Part shown: positions 25,883 to 33,798 of the stretch, one piece after another
Position numbering within the stretch: position 1 is the first letter of the stretch
Layout: each line of letters begins with the position of its first letter
Origin: Mycobacteroides abscessus ATCC 19977
GTDB taxonomy: Bacteria > Actinomycetota > Actinomycetes > Mycobacteriales > Mycobacteriaceae
Length of the DNA stretch: 64,000 nucleotides
Reading direction: 5' to 3'
Assembly: GCF_000069185.1 (NCBI RefSeq)
Contig: NC_010397.1
Span: forward strand, 4,588,001-4,652,000
Position numbers and translations under genes: made by a program
The notes under the pieces: model-generated
What the model saw: only the letters and a program-made list of their open reading frames with translations
Told to the model about the DNA's origin: nothing
Databases searched by the model: none

Positions 25883-26332
25883 ATGAGCGACGAGACGAAA
25901 TCCGACGAACCCACCGGCGCCATCACAACGCCCACTCCCCCACCCCCGCCCGCACCGGCATCCGTCACAGGGCCACCGAAGCCTCCACCGACCAATGTCG
26001 GCTGGGCGGTGGCCTCCGTTATCTTCTTCTGGCCGTTGGCGTTCAGCGCGTTCACCAACGCGTTGAACGTCACCCAATTCTGGCTCACCGGCCAGTACGA
26101 CCGCGCGCAGGAATCCTCGGACCGCGCCAAGCTGCTCGGCAAGATTGCCCTGCTCACCGGCCTGGTGCTGTTGTTCCTGTTCATCACCCTGCGCATCGCC
26201 TGCGCCATCTGGTGGCACAGCCATGGTGGCGGCTGGGGACACCACGGCGGCTGGCACCGTAGCTGGGATGACGGCGGATGGGACGGCCCGGGCCCGATAG
26301 GCCCCATGGGCCGCCCCGGTCGCGACAACTAG
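25883..26332 (+). CDS. CD225/dispanin-like membrane protein
   Basis: This is a 149-residue protein in the Rv0200 position. A Pro-rich cytoplasmic start is followed by two membrane helices separated by the dispanin-type loop (NVTQFWLTGQYDRAQESSDRA, residues about 72-92, then KLLGKIALL). The C-terminus is rich in Gly, His, Trp and Asp. Function unknown. Its stop codon overlaps that of the convergent eis2-like gene. Confidence 0.8.
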   Translation: MSDETKSDEPTGAITTPTPPPPPAPASVTGPPKPPPTNVGWAVASVIFFWPLAFSAFTNALNVTQFWLTGQYDRAQESSDRAKLLGKIALLTGLVLLFLFITLRIACAIWWHSHGGGWGHHGGWHRSWDDGGWDGPGPIGPMGRPGRDN

Positions 26333-27564
26333 AAGTCGTCGGGCGCACTGGGTGCGACGGGCCAGCCAAACGCGGTGGCGGCCCGTTGCACCGCGCCTGC
26401 ACGCAGTTCGGTGACCAATCCGGCGCTGGCCAGCACCTGCAGGCTCACCCCGCCCATGTAGACCGACCCGAGATCACGCACGGTCAACGCGATATCCGCG
26501 TCATCCGTGGTGATTTCACAGCTGGCATGGTCCAGCCCGCCGCGCAGCCGATAGCGTCCCGAGTTCTCCGGAAGAAAGTCGTCGGTCACCTCCAGCACCA
26601 CATCCACGTCAGCGGCGTATCGGCGCTGGGCCAGAGCTCGCGGAATGTCCACCAGACGCACCTGGATCGCATCGCTCACAACACATTCCAGAGACGGATG
26701 GTTAGCCACCAGGTAGCGCAGTTCCTCCTGCACCGAGGCGCCGTGATACTTGATCTTGCGGACCAGATCCATATCCAGCAGGTATCGCCACGTCCGGGCG
26801 TAGGACCGCGGATTCGTCCCCAGCACCTCTTGCACATGAAGCTCGGCGTTCGGGCCGGCATCGCCCCACCCTGGCTTCGGCCGGTAGATGGCGAAACCAC
26901 TGGCCGTGCCGTCGGATTCGTAGTGCAGGACGAAGCGGACCTTGCCGGATTCCTTCTGCAGTTCCTCACTGTCCAGAGTCCAGGACGCCCACCATTCGGG
27001 GGTGCGCGACATCTGCCCCGGCAGCCCAGGGATGACGGCGTCATAGATCGCCGGCGCCGATGCCAGGAAGGTCTCCGCGCTCACCTCCTCCAACGTGCCG
27101 TCGCCCAAATCCACGGTGGGCCGGAAGGCCAGCTCTCGTACCTGTCCCGACAACTCGGCGGACTCCGTGGCAACTCCGTAGCCAAATCGGCCATAGATCA
27201 AGGCTTCCGAGGCGAACAGCATGGCGAGGGATTCACCCCGCGAGCGAATATCCGCCAATTGGTGGCGCATCATCGTGGTCAACAGCCCCCGGCGCCGATG
27301 CGTCGGCGACACCGTGACGGCCGTGACGGCGGCCACCGGCACGACGGCACCGCCGGGCAGCACGACATGACGGCTGAACGCACCCGTGGTCGCCACCCAC
27401 TTTTTCCCGTCGTGGAAGCCGATCATCCGGTCCAGCTCGGTGAATTTGCGGTTGACCTCGATCTCATCCTTCTGCGGGTCCCGCAGGAACACGGAGTACG
27501 CCGAGGCCATGTACGACTCGTAGTCGTCCTCGTCGGCAATGGTGCGTAGGGTCAGCTCAGACAC
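26329..27564 (-). CDS. eis2: Eis2-like GNAT N-acetyltransferase
   Basis: This is a 411-residue Eis-family enzyme that acetylates amine groups of aminoglycosides, capreomycin and other amines. The N-terminal GNAT domain has the acetyl-CoA motif VTVSPTHRRRGLLTTMM. A second GNAT-like domain and a sterol-carrier-like C-terminal domain follow. The chain ends in Phe (PDDF), whose carboxylate acts as the catalytic base in Mtb Eis. The sequence and its place between the dispanin-like gene and zmp1 agree with what I know as M. abscessus Eis2 (MAB_4532c). The GTG start is probably leaderless. A WhiB7-type promoter precedes it. Confidence 0.9.
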   Translation of the reverse strand: MSELTLRTIADEDDYESYMASAYSVFLRDPQKDEIEVNRKFTELDRMIGFHDGKKWVATTGAFSRHVVLPGGAVVPVAAVTAVTVSPTHRRRGLLTTMMRHQLADIRSRGESLAMLFASEALIYGRFGYGVATESAELSGQVRELAFRPTVDLGDGTLEEVSAETFLASAPAIYDAVIPGLPGQMSRTPEWWASWTLDSEELQKESGKVRFVLHYESDGTASGFAIYRPKPGWGDAGPNAELHVQEVLGTNPRSYARTWRYLLDMDLVRKIKYHGASVQEELRYLVANHPSLECVVSDAIQVRLVDIPRALAQRRYAADVDVVLEVTDDFLPENSGRYRLRGGLDHASCEITTDDADIALTVRDLGSVYMGGVSLQVLASAGLVTELRAGAVQRAATAFGWPVAPSAPDDF

Positions 27565-27570
27565 ATACCC

Positions 27571-27610
27571 ATGTCTACCGTCCGGTGCCAGCGCTTGTCA
27601 CCCGAGTTTT
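27571..27610 (-). promoter_or_regulatory. WhiB7-type promoter of eis2
   Basis: Read on the minus strand: AT-rich AAAACT (27605-27610), three bases, -35 GTGACA (27596-27601), 18-base spacer, imperfect -10 TAGACA(T) (27571-27577), then six bases to the GTG. WhiB7 promoters are recognised by exactly this AT-rich block three bases upstream of the -35. Confidence 0.65.
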
Positions 27611-27641
27611 CGGGTGCGGCCAGGGCAGGAAAGGAACAACT

Positions 27642-28061
27642 GTGTGGACCGCCCCCGATGACGCGACCATCGCTCAGATACTGCGCGATACCAAGACCAT
27701 TGCCATTGTGGGAGTTTCGGCCAACCCAGACCGGCCGAGCCACGGGGTCTACCGCTATCTGGCCGAGCACAGCCCCTATCGCATCTTCCTGGTGAATCCC
27801 ACGATCTCCGAGCTCGACGGCAAGACCGTCTACCCGAGCCTTGACGCGCTTCCGGAGACTCCCGATGTGGTTGACGTCTTCCGCCGCCCCGAGGAGCTGG
27901 CCGGCATTGCTCAAGAGGCCATCGACATCGGCGCGCGCACACTGTGGTTCCAGCTCGACCTCGTCGACCTCGACGCCGCTAACAAGGCCACGGAGGCCGG
28001 CCTACAGGTCGTGATGGACCGATGCACCGAAATCGAATTCGCCCGCCTGGGGCCGCATTAG
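27642..28061 (+). CDS. CoA-binding (YccU-like) protein
   Basis: This is a 139-residue Rossmann-fold CoA-binding domain protein. The nucleotide loop IAIVGVSANPDRPSHGVYRYL is near residue 20, with YPSLDALPETPDVVDVFRRP and FQLDL typical of the family. Function unknown; family members are thought to sense or bind CoA. The start is GTG 27642 with GGAAAGGA upstream, not the longer frame from 27585. Its stop overlaps the convergent Mce-associated gene. Confidence 0.85.
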   Translation: MWTAPDDATIAQILRDTKTIAIVGVSANPDRPSHGVYRYLAEHSPYRIFLVNPTISELDGKTVYPSLDALPETPDVVDVFRRPEELAGIAQEAIDIGARTLWFQLDLVDLDAANKATEAGLQVVMDRCTEIEFARLGPH

Positions 28062-28771
28062 TTCTTAGGCACCTGCGCACCGATCCGATCGATCGGGGCG
28101 ATGTTGTCCACGAGCCAGCGCCCGTCGCGTTTGGTGAGCGTGAGCCGCAGTGCGAGCACGGATTGCTCGGGGCGCGTCTTGGCGGCGACACTGGTGCGCC
28201 GGACCAGCGTGGCCATCACCGCGTCCCCAGGCCCGAGAGCCTCGATGCCCACCGAGACGATCTCCCCCTGCTGAGAAATGCCCTTGGCCTTCAATTCCGC
28301 GGTGGCGCGGCCGAAATCACGTGTAAAGGACTGCCCCTGTGTCGCCGTCATGTGCTCGGTGGCCTGACGCACCGAGGTGTCCGGGTTGTCCGGGGCAAAG
28401 TTCACCACTGCCTCGGACACTGTCGCCGCGACATCGGTCACGGCCGCCCGGTCCGCGTTCCCTTCTCGGTCTGGCAGCGTCCAACGCGCATATCCGACCA
28501 CGGCCACGGCCAGCACCGAGGCCGTGGCCAAGGCGACGATTCCGGTCCGTAGAGCCGGACCATCGTCGTCGGTCCCGACAGTCACCGAATCTCGCCGGGC
28601 CAGATAGGCATTCACCGCCATACCTTCGACGATGAGCACACAAACCGCCGTGCACACCACCACCCACCAGACGGGCCAGCGCAGTATCACGCCGAGTTCC
28701 ACGATCGCCAGCACCGTGACCACCGGTGCCAATAGGTCAAAAAGAATAACGCGCAGCATATTTCGGCTCAT
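28058..28771 (-). CDS. Mce-associated membrane protein
   Basis: This is a 237-residue protein with two or three N-terminal membrane helices (residues 8-55 and about 80-100) and a C-terminal extracytoplasmic NTF2-like domain (VNFAPDNPDTSVRQATEHMT... RWLVDNIAPID), the pattern of Mce-associated (Mas/Omam) proteins that stabilise Mce complexes. The ATG overlaps the stop of the upstream Mce-associated gene (ATGA). No mce genes adjoin it, so it may serve either mce system in this window or others. Confidence 0.8.
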   Translation of the reverse strand: MSRNMLRVILFDLLAPVVTVLAIVELGVILRWPVWWVVVCTAVCVLIVEGMAVNAYLARRDSVTVGTDDDGPALRTGIVALATASVLAVAVVGYARWTLPDREGNADRAAVTDVAATVSEAVVNFAPDNPDTSVRQATEHMTATQGQSFTRDFGRATAELKAKGISQQGEIVSVGIEALGPGDAVMATLVRRTSVAAKTRPEQSVLALRLTLTKRDGRWLVDNIAPIDRIGAQVPKN

Positions 28772-29325
28772 CGGAGCAGCTCCAGACCAGTGATGGACAG
28801 CTGGTCACCCACCTTCGACACCGCAAGGCGCATATGCCACTGGTTCACCTTGGGGGCTGCGTTGACATCGCGCGTCACCGAGGTGGCCACCACCATGACG
28901 CGATCTATTCGCTCCACCGCGGGAAGCCCCACATCCTCACCGGGAATACTGGCACCACGCCTATCGATCGCCACCGAATCGATCTCGCCCGCCGCGTCCG
29001 CATCCACCGTCCGGGCCAGCTTCACCACACCCGCGATCAGCTCGCCCAGGTGGTCGCTGAGCTGGCCGGCGGTACCGTCCTGCAGGGTCTGCACGCTGGA
29101 ATCGAGATTGCTCTTCTTCATGTTGATCAGGGTGTTTACCCATGTCACCGCGGTGTCGAGCACTCGGGCGTCATAGCGGTCACGGGCAACCTGACTGCGA
29201 TGTCCCGTCGTGATAAGCACCGAAAGCACCAGCGCGACAACCGTGATCACGCCAAGAACTGCTGACAGTACGCCGTACCGAGAGAAGACGGGGCCATTCT
29301 CGGATGCGGAGGCGTCTTTGCTCAC
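28768..29325 (-). CDS. Mce-associated membrane protein (Rv0199-like)
   Basis: This is a 185-residue protein. A short cytoplasmic start is followed by one membrane helix (LSAVLGVITVVALVLSVLI, residues about 22-41) and an extracytoplasmic domain with VTWVNTLINMKKSNLDSSVQ, typical of Mce-associated proteins. The open frame extends to 29544, but the GTG at 29325 is preceded by TAGGGT at seven bases and is the likely start. It is divergent from the Zmp1-type gene, as I recall for Rv0199 and Rv0198c. Confidence 0.8.
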   Translation of the reverse strand: MSKDASASENGPVFSRYGVLSAVLGVITVVALVLSVLITTGHRSQVARDRYDARVLDTAVTWVNTLINMKKSNLDSSVQTLQDGTAGQLSDHLGELIAGVVKLARTVDADAAGEIDSVAIDRRGASIPGEDVGLPAVERIDRVMVVATSVTRDVNAAPKVNQWHMRLAVSKVGDQLSITGLELLR

Positions 29326-29332
29326 GGGCCTC

Positions 29333-29338
29333 ACCCTA
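29333..29338 (-). promoter_or_regulatory. Leaderless -10 element of the Mce-associated operon
   Basis: TAGGGT on the minus strand lies seven bases before GTG 29325, the same hexamer and spacing as at the hydrolase gene. Confidence 0.45.
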
Positions 29339-29361
29339 GTCACCCGTGCCACCATGGACGG

Positions 29362-31344
29362 GTGACGACAGAATCCGTGCTGCCAAAATCCGGTATCGAC
29401 CTGAGCCATCGCGACGAATCCATCCGCCCACAGGACGACCTGTTCGGCCACGTCAACGGGCGCTGGCTCGCCGAATACGCCATCCCGGCCGACCGCGCGG
29501 TCGATGGCGCGTTCCGGACTTTGTTCGACCGTGCCGAGGAGCAAGTCCGCGAGATCATCACCGAGGCGGCCGACTCGAACGCCGCCGAGGGAACCGAGTC
29601 ACAGAAGATCGGCGATCTGTTCGCGAGCTTCATGGACACCGAGACCGTGTCCGGCCTCGGCCTGACGCCACTACAACAGGAGCTTGACCTGATCGCCTCG
29701 GCGTCCGACACCACCGCCTTGGCCGCGGTGATGGGTGTGCTGCAGCGCGCCGGAGTGGGTAGCGGTGTGGGCTGCTATGTCGATACCGATGCCAAAGATT
29801 CCTCTCGCTATCTCCTACACGTCAGCCAGTCCGGGCTGGGTCTGCCCGACGAGTCCTACTACCGGGAGGAGCAGCACGCGGCTACCCGGGATGCGTACCG
29901 CACCCATATCGCCGCGATGTTCACGTTGGTATACGGCGACGGCGACCATGCTGATACCGCCGGAAAGATCGTGGCCCTGGAAACCAAGATCGCGGCGGCT
30001 CATTGGGATGTGGTCAAGCGCCGGGACGCGGAGCTGAGCTACAACCTGCTGCGATTCGCCGACCTGGAGCAGACCGCGCCCGGATTTGATTGGTCCGGAT
30101 GGCTTTCCGCGCTGGGAGCCGGCGCCGGCCAGGTGACCGAGCTGGTGGTGCGCCAGCCAGATTATCTGACCACCTTCGGCCGGCTCTGGGCCACCGAGCC
30201 GCTGAGTGACTGGAAGCTGTGGGCAAGCTGGCGGCTCATCTGCGCCCGAGCGCCATATCTCACCGATCCGCTGGTGAACGAAAACTTCGATTTCTACGGC
30301 CGCACGCTCTCGGGTACCGAGCAGATCCGCGATCGCTGGAAGCGCGGGGTCGCGGTGGTCGAGTCACTACTCGGCGAGGCCGTGGGGCAGCTTTACGTGG
30401 CACGCCACTTCCCTCCGAATGCCAAGGCGCGCATGGAGATTCTCGTCGACAACCTGCGTGAAGCATACCGGGTGAGCATCACCGATCTGGAATGGATGAC
30501 ACCGCAGACCCGCGAACGGGCCCTGCAGAAGCTCGACAAATTCACCCCCAAGATCGGCTACCCGGCCACGTGGCGCGACTACTCGACGATCACCATTCGC
30601 CGCGACGATCTGCTGGGCAATGTCCGGCGCGCCACCGCCGCCGAATGCGATCGGGGACTGGCCAAACTAGCCGGACCCGTCGATCGCGACGAATGGTTCA
30701 TGACTCCGCAGACGGTGAATGCGTACTACAACCCGGGCATGAACGAAATCGTCTTTCCCGCGGCAATTTTGCAACCCCCATTCTTCGACGCGGATGCCGA
30801 CGACGCCGCCAACTACGGTGGGATCGGAGCCGTCATCGGACACGAGATCGGCCACGGCTTCGATGATCAGGGTTCCAAGTACGACGGCGACGGCAACCTG
30901 GTCAACTGGTGGACCGACACGGACCGTGACGAATTCGGGGTTCGCACCAAGGCATTGATCAAGCAGTACGACGAGTTCGTCCCCCGCGAGCTCTCCGATC
31001 AGCATGTGAACGGCGCCTTCACGGTGGGCGAGAACATCGGCGATCTGGGCGGGCTCTCGATCGCATTGCTGGCCTACGAGATCTCGCTGGGCGGCGGCGC
31101 GGGGCCGGTTATCGACGGATTGACGGGTGTGCAACGCGTCTTCTACGGCTGGGCACAGGTATGGCGCACCAAAGCCCGTGAGGCCGAGGCAATCCGGCGC
31201 CTTTCCGTCGATCCACATTCGCCTCCGGAGTTCCGGTGCAATGGTGTGGTGCGCAATATCGACGCGTTCTACGAGGCCTTCGGGCTCACCACGGAAGACG
31301 AGCTGTTCCTGGAAGCCGATCAGCGGGTGCGCATCTGGAGCTGA
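29362..31344 (+). CDS. zmp1: M13-family zinc metalloprotease (Zmp1 type)
   Basis: This is a 660-residue neprilysin-like (M13) peptidase. Zinc ligands are H494 and H498 of VIGHEIGHGFDDQG and E557 of ENIGDLGG; the substrate-binding NAYYNPGMNEIVFPAAILQP is also present. There is no signal peptide, as in Mtb Zmp1 (Rv0198c), which affects inflammasome activation. The GTG start is poorly supported by a ribosome site. The gene ends in a strong terminator shared with the convergent L,D-transpeptidase. Confidence 0.92.
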   Translation: MTTESVLPKSGIDLSHRDESIRPQDDLFGHVNGRWLAEYAIPADRAVDGAFRTLFDRAEEQVREIITEAADSNAAEGTESQKIGDLFASFMDTETVSGLGLTPLQQELDLIASASDTTALAAVMGVLQRAGVGSGVGCYVDTDAKDSSRYLLHVSQSGLGLPDESYYREEQHAATRDAYRTHIAAMFTLVYGDGDHADTAGKIVALETKIAAAHWDVVKRRDAELSYNLLRFADLEQTAPGFDWSGWLSALGAGAGQVTELVVRQPDYLTTFGRLWATEPLSDWKLWASWRLICARAPYLTDPLVNENFDFYGRTLSGTEQIRDRWKRGVAVVESLLGEAVGQLYVARHFPPNAKARMEILVDNLREAYRVSITDLEWMTPQTRERALQKLDKFTPKIGYPATWRDYSTITIRRDDLLGNVRRATAAECDRGLAKLAGPVDRDEWFMTPQTVNAYYNPGMNEIVFPAAILQPPFFDADADDAANYGGIGAVIGHEIGHGFDDQGSKYDGDGNLVNWWTDTDRDEFGVRTKALIKQYDEFVPRELSDQHVNGAFTVGENIGDLGGLSIALLAYEISLGGGAGPVIDGLTGVQRVFYGWAQVWRTKAREAEAIRRLSVDPHSPPEFRCNGVVRNIDAFYEAFGLTTEDELFLEADQRVRIWS

Positions 31345-31357
31345 CGACAGCACCGCA

Positions 31358-31398
31358 ACGAGAAAGCCCCCGGCCCATCAGGCCGGGGGCTTTCTCGT
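31358..31398. terminator. Strong bidirectional terminator
   Basis: An 18-bp perfect stem (left arm ACGAGAAAGCCCCCGGCC, 31358-31375) encloses a 5-base loop. T-rich flanks occur on both strands (GCTTTCTC on either strand). It lies between the convergent stops at 31344 and 31411 and would stop both transcripts. Confidence 0.85.
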
Positions 31399-31410
31399 CT
31401 TGCTGGAACG

Positions 31411-32412
31411 CTAGAAACGCTGCCAGTCGTCGTAGCCGTCGTAATCCTTGTACGGACCGCCCGGCGAGTTCTTCACGATCACCGGATCACCGGGGTGGGA
31501 CTGGTTGAAGAACCAGGTGGCGTTATCGGTATTGACGTTGATGCAGCCATGGCTGGTATCGCTCTTACCCTGCGCTCCCACCGACCATGGCGCGGCGTGG
31601 ACGAAGATGCCCGAATTCGACAACCGGGTCGCCCAATACACGTCGAGCTTGTATCCCTCGGCCGAGTTGACCGGCACCCCGTACGTTGACGAGTCCATCA
31701 CCATCTTCTGGAACTTCTCGCTGACGTAGTACGTGCCGTTCTTGGTCTCATGCTTCTTGTCGTGCTTGCCCATCGAAATCGGCATGGTGCGCTCGACAAC
31801 ACCGTTTCGGGTCACGGTCATCGTGTAGGTCGCGTCATCGACGGTCGACACGAACGCGTCGCCTACCTTGAAGCTCCACTTCGTGCCACCGGCATTGACG
31901 TTCACATCCGTGTTCGCCGGCCAGAACTGCGTGGGCTTCCACCGCAGCTGCTGATCGGTGTACCAGTAGAAGTACCCCGGTGCCGGCTTCGATGTCGTGA
32001 TCTTCACGGCGGCCTCGGCGGCCTTCTTATCCGTCACCGGAGCCGCGAACACGATGGTGATCGGCTGGGCCACACCGACGACGTCGCCATTGTTGGGCGA
32101 GTTCTTGAGCAGACCCACCGGCAGCGGTGGCACATCACCGGTCGGGGGCGCCCCCGGCGGCGGGGTGGTCGGCACGGGAGCCGGCACCGGCGGAACCTCC
32201 GCAGGCGGCGGCGCATCGGGTGCCGGCGGCGGGGGTGGCGGCGGCAACTCCCACGGCAACGGCGGGGGCGGCGGGGGCCCCGGCTCTTCGATACCCGGAT
32301 CAGGCGGGTCACCCGGATCGGCGAGTGCAGGAACTACCCCGGCACCCAGCAGTCCTGCGACACAGACACCGCTGACGAGGGCGCGCCGGAACCAACGAGT
32401 TAAGACAAGCAT
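31411..32412 (-). CDS. L,D-transpeptidase (YkuD)
   Basis: This is a 333-residue exported enzyme forming 3-3 peptidoglycan cross-links. The signal peptide (to about residue 30) is followed by about 70 residues that are mostly Pro, an Ig-like domain (SPNNGDVVGVAQPITIVFAA) and the YkuD domain with the catalytic motif SHGCINV (C290) and HAAPW. The start is ATG 32412 with AGGAG upstream. From conserved order it matches Rv0192 and the M. abscessus enzyme I know as Ldt5 (MAB_4537c). A RicR-like site lies about 135 bases upstream. Confidence 0.9.
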   Translation of the reverse strand: MLVLTRWFRRALVSGVCVAGLLGAGVVPALADPGDPPDPGIEEPGPPPPPPLPWELPPPPPPPAPDAPPPAEVPPVPAPVPTTPPPGAPPTGDVPPLPVGLLKNSPNNGDVVGVAQPITIVFAAPVTDKKAAEAAVKITTSKPAPGYFYWYTDQQLRWKPTQFWPANTDVNVNAGGTKWSFKVGDAFVSTVDDATYTMTVTRNGVVERTMPISMGKHDKKHETKNGTYYVSEKFQKMVMDSSTYGVPVNSAEGYKLDVYWATRLSNSGIFVHAAPWSVGAQGKSDTSHGCINVNTDNATWFFNQSHPGDPVIVKNSPGGPYKDYDGYDDWQRF

Positions 32413-32546
32413 GCTCACTCCTGTAGACACGACACATCCAGTGTGTCATAGGGAAGGTCGCCACCAGGCAACACGATGTTTCACCCACCCAAGGAAATAG
32501 CCCTTGAGCAGGCATAATCGCCGTTGATTAGAAAAGGTCACATTCA

Positions 32547-32562
32547 TAACCCCGTAGGGGTA
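32547..32562. promoter_or_regulatory. RicR-like palindrome upstream of ldt
   Basis: TAACCCCGTAGGGGTA resembles the TACCC-N5-GGGTA copper boxes at 38995 and 39027. It is weaker than those, with one arm TAACC. It lies in the 225-base ldt upstream region, which also has a hairpin of GACACA/TGTGTC near 32426-32442. Confidence 0.35.
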
Positions 32563-32578
32563 TCGGATGCGAAACACG

Positions 32579-32636
32579 CTATCGGGGCGCCGAGCGGCAG
32601 CTCGGGAGCACCCGTCCAGCTAAGTACTCCCGATAG
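32579..32636 (-). terminator. Hairpin after fadE19
   Basis: Perfect 8-bp arms CTATCGGG/CCCGATAG enclose 42 bases that can fold further (GAGC/GCTC). On the minus strand it starts one base after the fadE19 stop. It is a likely terminator for the leucine-degradation operon. Confidence 0.45.
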
Positions 32637-32637
32637 A

Positions 32638-33798
32638 TTAGCCGGTCAGCGCCCGGGCAATGAGCATCAGCTGTACCTCGCTCGTGCCCTCGCCGATCTC
32701 CAGGATCTTGCTGTCGCGATACTGACGAGCGACCGGCGATTCGTTCATGAATCCCGCGCCGCCGAAGATCTGGGTGGCGTCACGGGCGTTGTCCATGGCC
32801 GCCTCACTGGCGATCAGCTTGGCGATTGAGGCCTCGGTCTTGAACGGCTTTCCGGCCAACAGCAGGGCCGCGGCGTGGTAGTAGGCCAGCCGGGCGGTAT
32901 GCGCACGCGCCTGCATCCGGGCGATCTTGAACGAGACGGATTGGTAGTCGATGATCGCGCTGCCAAAGGCCGGGCGGCTACGCGCATATCGCAGGCTCTC
33001 GTCAACGCACCCCTGCGCGGCACCGGTGGCCACGGCCGCGATGGCGATTCGCCCCTCGTCAAGGATGCGCAGGAATCCCGCGTACCCACGGCCACGTTCA
33101 CCCAGCAGGTTCTCGTACGGAACCCGAACATCGTCAAAGCTCAGCGGATGGGTGTCCGAAGCATGCCAGCCAACCTTGTCATAACCGGGCTCCACAGTGA
33201 AACCTGGTGTACCAGAAGGTACATGGATGACAGAGATTTCCGGTGAGCCATCCGCGGAGCGTCCGGTCACCGCCGCGACTCCTACCACAGCGGTGATATC
33301 GGTACCGGAGTTGGTGATGAATGCCTTGGCGCCGTTGATGACCCAGCTGCCGTTGTCCTCGACCGCCCGGGTACGAATCGATCCAGGAATGTCGGTACCA
33401 CCCCCCGGCTCGGTCAAACCGAAGGCGGCCAAAGATTTTCCGGAGGCGAGCTCGGGGAGCCAGCGTTGCTTTTGCTCTTCGCTCCCGTATCGATAGACCG
33501 GCATGGCACCCAGCGAAACGGCCGCCTCAAGGGTGATGGCCACGCTCTGGTCCGCCCTGGCCAATTCTTCCAGTGTCAGACAGAGGGCGAAGTAGTCGCC
33601 GCCCATACCGCCGTACTCCTCGGGGAATGGCAGACCGAAAAGCCCCATTTCACCCATCTGCGCCACCACCGCGTACGGAAACGTCTTGGTGGCGTCATGG
33701 TGCGCGGCAGCGGGAGCCACTACCGAATGCGCAAACTCCTCAACGGTTTTGCGCAGCGATTCATATTCGTCGGGTAGTTCCGCCGTGCTGAAGGTCAT
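32638..33798 (-). CDS. fadE19: Acyl-CoA dehydrogenase FadE19 (isovaleryl-CoA dehydrogenase-like)
   Basis: This is a 386-residue acyl-CoA dehydrogenase. FAD- and substrate-binding motifs are present (SLAAFGLTEPGGGTDIPGS; ARSRPAFGSAIIDYQSVSF; TQIFGGAGFMNESPVARQYR). Position and partners suggest it oxidises isovaleryl-CoA in leucine breakdown. Its ATG overlaps the accA1 stop (ATGA). By order the operon matches Mtb Rv2500c-Rv2502c. Confidence 0.9.
   Translation of the reverse strand: MTFSTAELPDEYESLRKTVEEFAHSVVAPAAAHHDATKTFPYAVVAQMGEMGLFGLPFPEEYGGMGGDYFALCLTLEELARADQSVAITLEAAVSLGAMPVYRYGSEEQKQRWLPELASGKSLAAFGLTEPGGGTDIPGSIRTRAVEDNGSWVINGAKAFITNSGTDITAVVGVAAVTGRSADGSPEISVIHVPSGTPGFTVEPGYDKVGWHASDTHPLSFDDVRVPYENLLGERGRGYAGFLRILDEGRIAIAAVATGAAQGCVDESLRYARSRPAFGSAIIDYQSVSFKIARMQARAHTARLAYYHAAALLLAGKPFKTEASIAKLIASEAAMDNARDATQIFGGAGFMNESPVARQYRDSKILEIGEGTSEVQLMLIARALTG

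Noticed and set aside
26278..27549. 423-codon frame opposite eis2
   Set aside because: It is antisense to the Eis-type enzyme with all its motifs and has no recognisable protein features of its own.
32524..32829. 101-codon frame running from the ldt upstream region into fadE19
   Set aside because: Most of it is antisense to fadE19; no start signal.
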